Assembly: GCA_016197405.1 (NCBI GenBank)
Contig: JACPVR010000011.1
Span: forward strand, 1 to 64,000
Length of the DNA: 64,000 bases
Source of the DNA: Mycobacterium sp.
GTDB taxonomy: Bacteria; Actinomycetota; Actinomycetes; Mycobacteriales; Mycobacteriaceae
Direction: 5' to 3'
Part shown: positions 1-7,945 of the stretch, in pieces
Position numbering within the stretch: position 1 is the first letter of the stretch
How the letters are laid out: each line of letters starts with the position of its first letter
The notes under the pieces: model-generated
Seen by the model: only the letters and a program-made list of their open reading frames with translations
Told to the model about the DNA's origin: nothing
Database searches by the model: none
Position numbers and translations under genes: made by a program

Positions 1-92
1 ACGCCAACAGCCACACCGGCATCAGCCACCGACATCCCAGCACGAACATGAACCCAGAACTGACGAACCTTCAACAACGCAACACCAGGCAC
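1..92 (-). CDS. IS30-like transposase, N-terminal fragment (cut by window edge)
   Basis: The complement strand opens a reading frame with a GTG codon at 90-92 preceded by GAAGGAG at good spacing, and it runs off the left edge without a stop. The roughly 30 visible residues (VPGVALLKVRQFW...AGMSVADAGVAVGV) look like the first helix-turn-helix of IS30-family transposases, which start with an aromatic-rich helix followed by an AG-S-x-x-x-A-G/A-x-x-V-GV helix. Only the first 30 codons are visible, so intactness and family cannot be settled. Confidence 0.5.
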   Translation of the reverse strand, partial: MPGVALLKVRQFWVHVRAGMSVADAGVAVG

Positions 93-120
93 TGCAACAC
101 TCCTTCACAGACGTGTTGCA
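93..120. repeat. 8-bp inverted repeat at probable insertion-sequence end
   Basis: TGCAACAC at 93-100 and GTGTTGCA at 113-120 form a perfect 8-bp inverted repeat with a 12-bp centre, lying just upstream of the transposase start and containing its ribosome binding site. The IS terminal repeat probably lies at or just beyond this point (about 113-140). The other end of the element is outside the window, so the boundary cannot be fixed. Confidence 0.4.
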
Positions 121-174
121 ACCACCCCTTGAAACCGCCCGGGGAGTTCTCGTAATCTGCGCACGCTCGTCGCC

Positions 175-1449
175 TCAGAACTCGCCGAGATAGAACCGGG
201 CACCCTGATCGTCGACGCACTCGGCCATCAGCCCGTACGGCTGCGGAGTCGGTTCCTGCAGCACGCGGCCGCCGGCGGACCGCACCCGCTGCACCGCCGT
301 ACCGATATCAGCGACGGTCCACATCGGCACCGTCGCCGGCTCGGTGGCCCCGCCGGCCAGACCGGACATCGGCCGGCAGTCCAGGACACCCCAACCGTCG
401 TCCACGCGGCCGGGCTCGAACGTCCAGTGCAACACCCGGCCGTAGAACGCGCGCGCCGCCGCGCTGTCGGTCACCTCGTAGGTGAGGTAGGACAGCTCGC
501 CGGCACCGGCACCGTTGAGCTGCGGGCGGGCGATATCGTCGGCTGCCTCGAACACCGCGAACGCGGTTCCCGCGGCATCAGTGGCCGTCAGCACCGGTCC
601 GAACCCGAAATCGTCTGGCGCACCCACGGTGCCGCCGGCTTCGGCGATGGCTGCCCGGGTGGCGGGCAGGTCGGTGACCGCGTAGCAGCAGAACAGCGTG
701 TTGGTCCCGGCCGCGACAATTCCGGTCGGCAACGCGGTGTTGGTGACCCGGTGCGTTCCGGGGTCGACGGTCCAGCCCAGCACATGACCGTAGAACGCGG
801 CGGCCCGGTCGGCATCGAGCGTGTGCACCGCGACGTAGCCGACGTCGCCGTGCCGGATCGGGACGAAGGCGCCGGCGATCGGCCCGGACAGCATCCACCG
901 GTGACCGAACGGGTCGATGACGGTCGCCGACCGCGCGCCGTACCCTTCGTAGATTTCGCGGACCACGGTGGCGCCCCGGGCCCGGGCCCTCGCCAGCGCG
1001 GTGTCGGTGTCGCCGACGTGCAGCATCAGACTGACCGAGACGGCATCGGGGGCAGGCGCCCGTAGGCCGATCTCGGGGAACTCGTCGGCGAGGTAGAGCA
1101 CCCCACCACCGATGGCCAGCTCGGCATGCCCGATCCTGTTGTCGTCCATGACGATCGGGTCACCGACGACGACGGCGCCCAGGGCATCGCAGTACCAGTC
1201 GATGGCGCGCCGGGCGTCGGCCACCGCGAGGTAGGGCAGCGCGGCGGGGCGGGGGACGGCGAACGGTTCGGGTTCGGTGATCAACTCGTGCAGGGCGGTG
1301 TCGGCACCACTCATGTCCACTCCTTCTGTTCCGGTTGGCAATGACAACGCCGATTCCAGCCGGGCCCGCAGCGCGGCGGCGAAGGCGGGATCGGGCGCGA
1401 CCGGAAGGTCGCCACCGTGCAGCACGGACAACGGATCGGGCTCGCTCAT
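175..1449 (-). CDS. Multi-domain VOC (glyoxalase/bleomycin-resistance fold) protein, partner of ECF sigma factor
   Basis: A 424-residue protein whose ATG overlaps the stop of the upstream sigma gene (ATGA), so the two are translationally coupled. After about 45 residues of acidic/Ala-rich leader (APDPAFAAALRARLES, a segment resembling those fused to or beside some ECF sigma proteins) come three tandem beta-alpha-beta-beta-beta modules of the vicinal oxygen chelate type. The first contains LPYLAVADARRAIDWYCDALGA and DPFGHRW, the second VGYVAVHTLDADRAAAFYGHVLGW, the third LTYEVTDSAAARAFYGRVLHW. VOC proteins bind small ligands or metals in isomerase, dioxygenase and drug-binding roles. The substrate is unknown; a role as sensor or effector of the sigma-factor regulon is inferred from coupling only. 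Confidence 0.75.
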   Translation of the reverse strand: MSEPDPLSVLHGGDLPVAPDPAFAAALRARLESALSLPTGTEGVDMSGADTALHELITEPEPFAVPRPAALPYLAVADARRAIDWYCDALGAVVVGDPIVMDDNRIGHAELAIGGGVLYLADEFPEIGLRAPAPDAVSVSLMLHVGDTDTALARARARGATVVREIYEGYGARSATVIDPFGHRWMLSGPIAGAFVPIRHGDVGYVAVHTLDADRAAAFYGHVLGWTVDPGTHRVTNTALPTGIVAAGTNTLFCCYAVTDLPATRAAIAEAGGTVGAPDDFGFGPVLTATDAAGTAFAVFEAADDIARPQLNGAGAGELSYLTYEVTDSAAARAFYGRVLHWTFEPGRVDDGWGVLDCRPMSGLAGGATEPATVPMWTVADIGTAVQRVRSAGGRVLQEPTPQPYGLMAECVDDQGARFYLGEF

Positions 1450-1964
1450 GACGTTCCTCCTTCCGGGTAGTGACGTTTGAAAGCTCTGCGGGCGCGGACC
1501 AACAGCGCCTCGGTGGCGTGCACGGTGCGGCCGAGCAGCTCGGCGCATTCGGGCACCGACCGGTCGTCGAGATAGCGCAGCACCAGGACGGCACGATGCG
1601 CTTCGGGGAGCTGGTCCAGCACGCTCTCGGCGACGATGCGGTCCAATTGGGCGTCCCAGCGGTCGGTTTCGTCGATCGTCTCGGGTGGTTCGGCGACCGG
1701 CACCGAGAACCGGTCGCTGCGCCGGCGGTAGTGATCGGCGAGCTTGTGGCGGGCCACCCCGAGCAGCCAGGGCACCGCGATCGGCGGCGGGTCGGCCTTG
1801 CGGGCAGCGTCCATGGCCGCCAGGAAGGTCTCCGACGTCAGGTCCTCGGCCGTCCCGCGGTCACCGCAGCGGCGCACGAAGTAGCCGTACACCACCGGCA
1901 GCGCCTCGTCGTAGAGCGCCAACAGTGCCCGCGGAGCGTCCGTCCGGTCCGGTTGGGCGCTCAC
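1446..1964 (-). CDS. ECF-type RNA polymerase sigma factor
   Basis: A 172-residue sigma-70 family protein of extracytoplasmic-function size. Region 2 lies at about residues 15-85 (VYGYFVRRCGDRGTAEDLTSETFLAAM, then a VPWLLGVARHKLADHYRRR segment matching the -10 binding helix). Region 4 lies at about 110-165 (LDQLPEAHRAVLVLRYLDDRSVPECAELLGRTVHATEALLVRARRAF). It has no SnoaL-like C-terminal extension, and no anti-sigma gene is adjacent. The only coupled gene is the VOC protein downstream, so that protein may modulate it. Regulon unknown. Confidence 0.9.
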   Translation of the reverse strand: MSAQPDRTDAPRALLALYDEALPVVYGYFVRRCGDRGTAEDLTSETFLAAMDAARKADPPPIAVPWLLGVARHKLADHYRRRSDRFSVPVAEPPETIDETDRWDAQLDRIVAESVLDQLPEAHRAVLVLRYLDDRSVPECAELLGRTVHATEALLVRARRAFKRHYPEGGTS

Positions 1965-2035
1965 ATACCTATCGTCGCCGCCGACCGCCGAACTCCGACG
2001 GGTTGTCCGGAACTTTCTCGGATTGTCTGTCCCAG

Positions 2036-2077
2036 CCCCTTTGTCTCGACCCCTTTGTCCCAGCCCCTTTGGCCGCG
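2036..2077. repeat. Three 14-bp tandem repeats, CCCCTTTGTC core
   Basis: CCCCTTTG(T/G) recurs at 2036, 2050 and 2064 with an exact 14-bp period in the short gap between the sigma gene start and the end of the DUF559 gene. The last unit runs into a 58-bp palindromic repeat. It lies upstream of the sigma factor in its direction of transcription, so it could hold regulator sites or be slipped-strand debris. Confidence 0.6.
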
Positions 2078-2133
2078 AGCGTGCGTGTCCCCGGCCGACA
2101 CACCGCAGGATTACCGTCGAAAGCGCACGCTCA
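2076..2133 (-). repeat. 58-bp palindromic repeat, copy A
   Basis: Read on the complement strand this 58-mer starts TGAGCGTGCG and ends in a 26-base block (GTGTCGGCCGGGG followed by ACACGCACGCTCG) that is identical in copies B (3084-3141) and C (35346-35403). The outer 10-bp arms pair with each other with one mismatch, and GTGTC/GACAC forms a second stem inside. The first three bases are the TGA stop of the DUF559 gene, so the gene ends exactly where the repeat begins. Confidence 0.85.
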
Positions 2134-3015
2134 CGCCGCCTTCGCGGTCAATTCGACCTCTATCCGACGCACCATGTCATAGGACCGCCTGCGCACGTCG
2201 TCGGCGACGATCGAGAGCACGGTCCAGCCGACCTCACGCAAGGCGGCGCGCTTCTGTCGGTCACGCCGCAGTGCCTCGGGGTCGCTGTGCCAGTCGAAAC
2301 CGTCGTATTCGACGGCAACTCGCTGTTGCGGCCAGGCGAAGTCGACGCGCCAGGTCTGCCAATTGCGGTCGACGATCTCGTATTGCAGAACGGGCGCGGG
2401 CAGGCCGCCGTCATGCATCTCCAGGCGAGCTTCGCTTTCCATCGGGGATTCCGACGCGGGGTCTGCCAGCGGCAGCAGCTCCCGCACAGCCACGATGCCG
2501 CGCCGCCCGGCCTGCCGAGCGGCGGCGACGGTCAGTTCCCGACGGCTGCAGGTGCCGCTGCGCAGGGCGGCGTCCAGGGTGGCCAGCGCGCGCGGCCGGC
2601 GCAGCGACCGGGCGACCTCGATGGCCGTCCAGGCCGGTTCGGTGGCAGGCCTGCCGTCGACGACGGTCAGTGGGGCGCCCTCGCGGCGGTGAACGACCAG
2701 GCCGTCGCTGCCGCGCAGCTGGTGCCCGACGGGTGTCAGCACATGCAGATCGACATCGTTGACGATATCGAATCCATAAGCGCGAGCAGCGGTTCCGAGG
2801 CATATGGCGACAGGCTCACCCGCGCGAAGATCGAGCCCACGCAGCCGCAGCGCATCGTCGGGGTCGGCGCGGCCGTAGATGCCGGTCCAGACATGGGACA
2901 GCCGGCCGGTGGCGACACCCGTTTCGAAGGCCGCGCGGCCGATGACCGCCCGGATCTGGCCGGTGGTTGCCACTCCGCCTTGCCCGGCCAGTAGTGCGTC
3001 GAGTTCATCGGACAT
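2131..3015 (-). CDS. DUF559 endonuclease-like protein with AbiEi-like N-terminus
   Basis: A 294-residue protein. Residues about 1-100 resemble the winged-helix start of AbiEi-type or transcriptional-regulator-like proteins (a Q-I-x-x-V-IG...G-x-L...W-x-GIY pattern). Residues about 195-285 match the DUF559/Vsr-like PD-(D/E)xK nuclease fold: a Glu in SEARLE, then WRVDFAWPQQRVAVEYDGFDWH as the D...ExK-like strand pair, followed by RDRQKRAALREVGWTVLSI. Such proteins are very common in mycobacteria, often in many copies, and have no defined role. The gene stands alone between two inverted copies of a 58-bp palindromic repeat, and its stop codon forms the edge of one copy. Nuclease activity is inferred from fold. 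Confidence 0.75.
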   Translation of the reverse strand: MSDELDALLAGQGGVATTGQIRAVIGRAAFETGVATGRLSHVWTGIYGRADPDDALRLRGLDLRAGEPVAICLGTAARAYGFDIVNDVDLHVLTPVGHQLRGSDGLVVHRREGAPLTVVDGRPATEPAWTAIEVARSLRRPRALATLDAALRSGTCSRRELTVAAARQAGRRGIVAVRELLPLADPASESPMESEARLEMHDGGLPAPVLQYEIVDRNWQTWRVDFAWPQQRVAVEYDGFDWHSDPEALRRDRQKRAALREVGWTVLSIVADDVRRRSYDMVRRIEVELTAKAA

Positions 3016-3083
3016 GACCGGATGCTGCTCAAGACCAGTGCGAAGCGGTAGTCAGCCTGGGGATAACTCGGGTGGGAGGGTGA

Positions 3084-3141
3084 CGAGCGGGCGCAGAGTA
3101 CGAGAATTGCGCGGCGTGTCGGCCGGGGACACGCACGCTCG
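3084..3141 (+). repeat. 58-bp palindromic repeat, copy B
   Basis: It starts CGAGCGGGCG and ends with the 26-base block shared with copies A and C. Outer arms CGAGCGGGCG and CGCACGCTCG pair with one mismatch. It sits about 70 bp upstream of the DUF559 start, in opposite orientation to copy A at the other end of that gene. Confidence 0.85.
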
Positions 3142-3197
3142 CGGCAAAGAGAAGAGGGGAGGGGTGCGGGAGACGGGTGTGGGTCAGCGGTCCCCGG

Positions 3198-4250
3198 TCA
3201 GTGCCAGATGACCGGGGGGCCGTGCGGGGAGCAGATACCGAAGATCTCGTCGGTGCCGGCGGGCCAGCTGCGGGCGCGCACCACGAATTCCATTCGGGTG
3301 CCGGGGGTTCGGCGCATCGGCTCCAGGCTCAACCAGACGAACGGGCTGGCGGTGTCGGCCTGTGCGCCCAGGGCTTCGGCTCCGGTGGTGACCGCGCGGC
3401 GCTCGTCATTGGACAGGTACTGCCAGGTGATGGAATGCCACAACACCGTCAGCGTCCCGCGCACCAGCCGCAGACCCGCGACGGCCTGTCCCGCCGGCAT
3501 CCGGTCCAGCCCGGCCGGCACCCGGGCCGCGACATCGAGCGCGCCGTGCAGCCGGGCCACCCGGGTCGTCATATCGGGCCACACGTAACTCAACAGCTCG
3601 AGGCGGCCCGCAGCGGTGGTGGCGTCGACCGGTGCGATGTCGAAACCGTGTCGTTCGATGATGCGCAGGGGCACCTCGGGCGGCCGGACACCGTGCCAGG
3701 CGTCCTCGATGACAACCGGCGACTGCGTGGGTCCCCATTCCCCGTCGGCGTAGCGGTACCGGTAGTGGTCGGCGCGCAGGTTGAGCCCCGCGCTCGCGCC
3801 GATCTCGAAAAGTCTTACCGGATAGGGGTTTCGGTCCACCAGGCGAAGCAGTGCGCCGGTGAGCGCTGCCGAGCGGCCCACCTCGTTGGTCTGCGGCGGA
3901 TGGTCCAGTGCCGCACGCAGCCGTGCCGCCCCGGCGCGGGCCGCCGAGACGATATCCGGCCAGCTGCGCTCACCGTCGGCGCTGCTGAACCGCCCACCGG
4001 CACTGGGGTACAGCGGGGCCAGTTGCCCGGCCGTACCGTCGAGCACCAGGCGGTGTAATCCGCCAAGCAGCCGCAGTGCCACCGCCGTCTCGATGGGATC
4101 ATCGCGATGGCCGGCCAGCACATCGGCGAACACTCCGGAGTCCTCGACATCGGCGGCGATGCGCTCCAGCAGCCAGCCGTACATCGGCGAGCCCATCGCC
4201 GCGCAGATCCGGCCCTGTTTGCGCAGTACTTCGGATACCCCGGCGCTCAT
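3198..4250 (-). CDS. DUF2332 family protein
   Basis: A 350-residue protein of the DUF2332 family, the equivalent of M. tuberculosis Rv0690c beside the mycofactocin cluster. Visible family features are a helical N-terminus ([21 protein letters not shown]), an [19 protein letters not shown] segment resembling a methyltransferase-like GxxxGxN loop, and a C-terminal sheet with FVWLSLEP. Its ATG overlaps the mftR stop (ATGA), so both are read from the mftR promoter. No activity is established for the family; a Rossmann-like methyltransferase fold is a guess from the glycine-rich loop. Confidence 0.8.
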   Translation of the reverse strand: MSAGVSEVLRKQGRICAAMGSPMYGWLLERIAADVEDSGVFADVLAGHRDDPIETAVALRLLGGLHRLVLDGTAGQLAPLYPSAGGRFSSADGERSWPDIVSAARAGAARLRAALDHPPQTNEVGRSAALTGALLRLVDRNPYPVRLFEIGASAGLNLRADHYRYRYADGEWGPTQSPVVIEDAWHGVRPPEVPLRIIERHGFDIAPVDATTAAGRLELLSYVWPDMTTRVARLHGALDVAARVPAGLDRMPAGQAVAGLRLVRGTLTVLWHSITWQYLSNDERRAVTTGAEALGAQADTASPFVWLSLEPMRRTPGTRMEFVVRARSWPAGTDEIFGICSPHGPPVIWH

Positions 4251-4900
4251 CGCCGCTCCAGGGCGTCCAGACCCGAGCCGACGACGTCGAAGGCCGCGCC
4301 GAGTGCTTCGGTCAGCGATACCGATTCGTCGTCGAGCCAGTGTTCGTAGGCCGACAACGCCACACCCAGCATGGTCCAGGCGGTGGTCTGCGGGACCAGG
4401 GCGGTGACATCGGTTCCGCAGCGAGCCGCCACGAACCGCGCGATGACATCACGCCATCCGGCGTACATGGTCATCGAATACGCCTGCAGCTCAGCGGTTT
4501 GCAGGATCACGCGCATCCGGTCGCGATGCCGGATGGTCTCCGGTTCGCCGAAGGTGTTGAACGCCAACAGGCCCTCGCGCAGGGCGGTGCGCAGCGGTGT
4601 CGCCGGGTCCAGCCCGGAGAGCACATGTGCGAAATAGTCGAGGTGGGCGTCGAAGTCGCCCCACGGGATGGCGCTCTTGGATGCGTAATAGCGGAACAGC
4701 GTGCGCCTGGCGATGCCGGCTGCGCGGGCGACATCGTCGACGCTGACGGAGTCGAAGCCGCGCGTGCCGAACAGTTCGATGGCGACATCGGCGATGTGAT
4801 CGCGCGTCGTCGAGCGGCGCCGTCCGACCCGCGGGGCGTGCGCATCGACGGTCGGGGAGTCGGGGCGCAGCGCCATCTTGACCGCCTCCGTTCGGCTCAT
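4247..4900 (-). CDS. mftR: TetR-family regulator of mycofactocin genes
   Basis: A 217-residue TetR-family repressor transcribed away from mftA. The helix-turn-helix is at about residues 50-72 ([23 protein letters not shown]), followed by a ligand-binding domain containing [16 protein letters not shown] chose the ATG at 4898-4900 because GGAAGGGG precedes it; longer frames run back through the divergent promoter into mftA. MftR homologues are known to repress the mft genes and respond to long-chain acyl-CoA. Position next to mftA and the shared 93-bp intergenic space fit that role. Confidence 0.93.
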   Translation of the reverse strand: MSRTEAVKMALRPDSPTVDAHAPRVGRRRSTTRDHIADVAIELFGTRGFDSVSVDDVARAAGIARRTLFRYYASKSAIPWGDFDAHLDYFAHVLSGLDPATPLRTALREGLLAFNTFGEPETIRHRDRMRVILQTAELQAYSMTMYAGWRDVIARFVAARCGTDVTALVPQTTAWTMLGVALSAYEHWLDDESVSLTEALGAAFDVVGSGLDALERR

Positions 4901-4993
4901 CGGGCAGCACCCCTTCCGTTTAGGCACTCGATGCCATATTCTGGCCCGCACGGACCCGATGTGTCGAGTCTCACACGACGAAAGGTAGTCACC
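4901..4993. promoter_or_regulatory. mftR-mftA divergent control region
   Basis: A 93-bp gap between divergent mftR and mftA, the expected site of MftR binding. It carries a possible -10 for mftA (CATATT, 4935-4940) and two short dyads: GGCA-N5-TGCC near 4923-4935 and TGTG-N8-CACA at 4960-4975. An AAAGG ribosome binding site precedes the mftA ATG. The exact operator cannot be assigned by eye. Confidence 0.5.
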
Positions 4994-5089
4994 ATGGAAA
5001 ACGATCCGCAGGCCAGCACCGACTCCGAGCTGGTGTCGGAGTCCCTCGTCGAAGAGGTGTCCATCGACGGGATGTGCGGGGTCTACTGA
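4994..5089 (+). CDS. mftA: Mycofactocin precursor peptide
   Basis: A 31-codon gene encoding the ribosomally made precursor of mycofactocin. The peptide is acidic ([10 protein letters not shown] at the start, [10 protein letters not shown] in the middle) and ends in the invariant IDGMCGVY tail. The C-terminal Val-Tyr is the part converted to the cofactor: MftC decarboxylates and cyclises it, and MftE releases it. One base separates its stop from the mftB start. The small size makes it easy to miss in automated calls. Confidence 0.97.
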   Translation: MENDPQASTDSELVSESLVEEVSIDGMCGVY

Positions 5090-5090
5090 C

Positions 5091-5426
5091 ATGGGCAGCT
5101 CGCCGGCCGCGACCGGGACCGCCGATACCGCCGCAGCCGCGGCGGGGTTCGACCCTGATCGCGGCTGGCGACTGCACCCGCAGGTCGCGGTGCGCCCAGA
5201 GCCTTTCGGGGCACTGCTCTACCACTTCGGAACCCGCAAACTGTCGTTCCTCAAGAACCGCACAATCCTCGAAATCGTGCAATCGCTCGGCGAGCACGAC
5301 GACGTCCGATCCGCCTGCCGGGCAGCCGGAATCGAGGATTCCGCGCAAGGACCGTATCTGCACGCGCTCGCAGTACTGGTCACCTCCAAGATGCTTGTCC
5401 GCCGCGAAGACCAGGAGCAGTCGTGA
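5091..5426 (+). CDS. mftB: Mycofactocin precursor-binding chaperone
   Basis: A 111-residue PqqD-like RiPP recognition element that binds the MftA leader and presents it to MftC. The fold is seen as [29 protein letters not shown] (three-stranded sheet) followed by helices [11 protein letters not shown] and [15 protein letters not shown]. It follows mftA by one base and overlaps mftC by four bases (GTGA), so the three are translated as a unit. Confidence 0.95.
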   Translation: MGSSPAATGTADTAAAAAGFDPDRGWRLHPQVAVRPEPFGALLYHFGTRKLSFLKNRTILEIVQSLGEHDDVRSACRAAGIEDSAQGPYLHALAVLVTSKMLVRREDQEQS

Positions 5427-6604
5427 CCGCAGTCCTGCCCGTACCCCGGCTCGTCGATCAGTTCGAGCGAGGCCTGGACGCCCCGATCTGCCTGACGTGG
5501 GAGCTGACCTACGCCTGCAACCTGTCCTGCGTGCACTGCCTCTCGGCGTCGGGCAAACGCGATCCGCGTGAGCTGTCGACCCGGCAGTGCATGGACATCA
5601 TCGACGAGCTCGAACGCATGCAGGTGTTCTACGTCAACATCGGCGGCGGCGAACCGACTGTGCGCCCGGACTTCTGGGAACTCGTCGACTACGCGACCGC
5701 CCACCACGTCGGTGTGAAGTTCTCCACCAACGGCGTCCGCATCGACGAGCAGGTCGCGGCCAAGCTGGCGGCCAGTGACTACGTCGACGTACAGATCTCG
5801 CTGGACGGCGCCACCGCGGACGTCAACGACGCCGTCCGCGGTCCGGGGTCCTTCGCCATGGCGATCCGGGCACTGGAGAACCTGGCCGACGCGGGTTTCA
5901 AGGACGCCAAGATCTCGGTCGTGGTCACCCGGCACAACGTCGACCAGCTCGACGATTTCAAGGCGCTCGCCGACAGCTACGGCGCGACGCTGCGGATCAC
6001 CCGGTTGCGTCCGTCGGGCCGAGGTGCCGACGTGTGGGACGAACTGCACCCCACCCCGGCCCAGCAGGTGCAGCTCTACGACTGGCTGGTGGCCCACGGT
6101 GAGGGAGTGCTCACCGGTGACTCGTTCTTCCACCTGTCCGGACTGGGCGAGCCGGGTGCGCTGGCCGGTCTCAACCTGTGCGGCGCCGGCCGGGTGGTCT
6201 GCCTGATCGATCCGGTGGGCGATGTCTACGCCTGCCCGTTCGCCATCCACGACAAGTTCCTGGCCGGAAACGTGTTGACGGACAACGGCTTCGACAGCGT
6301 ATGGAAGAACGCCCCGCTGTTCCGCGAACTGCGCGAGCCGCAGTCGGCCGGTGCCTGCACCGGCTGCGGACACTATGACGCCTGCCGCGGCGGGTGCATG
6401 GCCGCGAAGTTCTTCACCGGCCTGCCGCTGGATGGCCCCGACCCCGAGTGCGTGCAGGGTTACGGCGAACCAGCGCTGGCTCTTGAGCGCGACAAGCCCA
6501 AGCCCAGCGTCGATCATTCCCGCGCCGGCGGCCGTAAGGGACCCATCCCGCTCAAGCTGCTGACCGTCCCACCCAAGAAATTCTGCAACGAAAGTCCTGT
6601 CTGA
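5423..6604 (+). CDS. mftC: Mycofactocin radical SAM maturase
   Basis: A 393-residue radical SAM/SPASM enzyme. The catalytic 4Fe-4S motif is CNLSCVHC (Cys32, Cys36, Cys39), and the SAM-binding GGGEP follows. The C-terminal SPASM region supplies auxiliary cluster cysteines in LNLCGAGRVVCLID, YACPF and CTGCGHYDACRGGC. Known chemistry is oxidative decarboxylation of the C-terminal Tyr of MftA, then C-C bond formation with the preceding Val. The start is a GTG overlapping the mftB stop, with an AGGAG site eight bases upstream. Confidence 0.97.
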   Translation: MTAVLPVPRLVDQFERGLDAPICLTWELTYACNLSCVHCLSASGKRDPRELSTRQCMDIIDELERMQVFYVNIGGGEPTVRPDFWELVDYATAHHVGVKFSTNGVRIDEQVAAKLAASDYVDVQISLDGATADVNDAVRGPGSFAMAIRALENLADAGFKDAKISVVVTRHNVDQLDDFKALADSYGATLRITRLRPSGRGADVWDELHPTPAQQVQLYDWLVAHGEGVLTGDSFFHLSGLGEPGALAGLNLCGAGRVVCLIDPVGDVYACPFAIHDKFLAGNVLTDNGFDSVWKNAPLFRELREPQSAGACTGCGHYDACRGGCMAAKFFTGLPLDGPDPECVQGYGEPALALERDKPKPSVDHSRAGGRKGPIPLKLLTVPPKKFCNESPV

Positions 6605-6608
6605 GTTC

Positions 6609-7799
6609 ATGGCACGAGATACCTGGTTCGAGACCGTCGCAATCGCCCAGCAGCGCGCGAAGAAGCGACTCCCCAAATCCGCCTACTCCTCGCTGATCTC
6701 GGCGAGCGAGAAGGGCGTGACCGTCACCGACAATGTCGAATCATTCGGTGAGCTCGGTTTCGCCCCGCATGTCGTCGGCGCGCCCGACAAACGTGATATG
6801 GCGACAACGGTTATGGGCCAAGATATCTCGCTGCCCGTCATCATCTCGCCGACCGGTGTGCAGGCCGTGCACCCCGACGGTGAGGTCGCGGTGGCGCGTG
6901 CCGCCGCCGCCCGCGGCACGGCGATGGGATTGTCGTCGTTCGCCAGCAAGCCCGTCGAAGAGGTCGTCGCGGTCAACGACAAGATCTTCTTCCAGATCTA
7001 TTGGCTGGGCGGCCGGGACGCGATCGCGCAGCGGGTGCAACGCGCCAAGGAGGCCGGCGCCGTCGGCATGATCGCGACCACCGACTGGAGCTTCAGTCAC
7101 GGCCGCGACTGGGGCAGCCCGTCGATCCCCGAGCAGATGGACCTGCGCACCATCCTGAAGATGTCACCGGAGGTCATCACCAAACCGCGCTGGTTCGCGC
7201 AATGGGCCAAGACCCTGCGCCCGCCGACCTTGCGGGTGCCCAACCAGGCGCGCCGCGGTGAGCCCGGCCCGCCGTTCTTCCAGGCCTACGGCGAATGGAT
7301 GGGCACCCCGCCGCCCACCTGGGACGACATCGCCTGGCTCCGCGAAGAGTGGGGCGGGCCCTTCATGCTGAAGGGCATCGTCCGCGTCGACGATGCGAAA
7401 CGCGCTGTGGACGCCGGGGTTTCGGCAATCTCGGTTTCCAACCACGGCGGTAACAACCTGGACGGCACACCGGCGGCGATCCGCTGCCTTCCTGCCGTCG
7501 CCGAGGCCGTCGGCAGCCAGGTCGATGTTTTGCTGGACGGTGGTATCCGGCGCGGCAGCGATGTGGTCAAGGCCGTCGCGCTGGGCGCGCGCGCCGTCAT
7601 GATCGGCCGCGCCTACCTGTGGGGTCTGGCGGCCAACGGCCAGGCCGGGGTGGAGAACGTCCTCGACATCCTGCGCGGTGGTATCGACTCGGCGCTGATG
7701 GGACTCGGCCGGTCCTCGATCCACGACCTGACGCCGGAGGACATCCTGATCCCGGACGGCTTCACCCGGGCCCTGGGTGTACCCGCGAACCCGCAGTAG
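6609..7799 (+). CDS. mftD: Mycofactocin FMN-dependent oxidative deaminase
   Basis: A 396-residue member of the FMN-dependent alpha-hydroxyacid dehydrogenase family (formerly called LldD1), four bases after mftC. Visible flavoenzyme motifs are the FMN-binding PVIISPTGVQ strand, the catalytic VSNHGGNNLDG (the active His), DVLLDGGIRRGSDV and MIGRAYLWGL. In mycofactocin synthesis it converts the amine of the cyclised Val-Tyr product to the alpha-keto amide, giving redox-active premycofactocin. It is not expected to act on lactate in this setting. Confidence 0.95.
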   Translation: MARDTWFETVAIAQQRAKKRLPKSAYSSLISASEKGVTVTDNVESFGELGFAPHVVGAPDKRDMATTVMGQDISLPVIISPTGVQAVHPDGEVAVARAAAARGTAMGLSSFASKPVEEVVAVNDKIFFQIYWLGGRDAIAQRVQRAKEAGAVGMIATTDWSFSHGRDWGSPSIPEQMDLRTILKMSPEVITKPRWFAQWAKTLRPPTLRVPNQARRGEPGPPFFQAYGEWMGTPPPTWDDIAWLREEWGGPFMLKGIVRVDDAKRAVDAGVSAISVSNHGGNNLDGTPAAIRCLPAVAEAVGSQVDVLLDGGIRRGSDVVKAVALGARAVMIGRAYLWGLAANGQAGVENVLDILRGGIDSALMGLGRSSIHDLTPEDILIPDGFTRALGVPANPQ

Positions 7800-7945
7800 T
7801 CGGTCGGCAGGCCCGCGGCTGGAACGGCCGATCTACTGACTGGTGCTGGCGGGGCAGGCGGGACGGACGTGAATCCTCCGGCGCGACCGCGTTGCGCATC
7901 GGTGAAAGAAATTCGTCTGCCCGCCGAACAACTGGCGCATACCAG

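Noticed and set aside
5219..6676. 485-codon complement-strand frame opposite mftC
   Set aside because: Antisense to a certain radical SAM gene and without domains or a ribosome binding site.
7619..7945. Longer N-terminal extension of mftE
   Set aside because: It would overlap the end of mftD and encodes a low-complexity Arg/Gly-rich stretch; the NSAYHRRV start agrees with known MftE.
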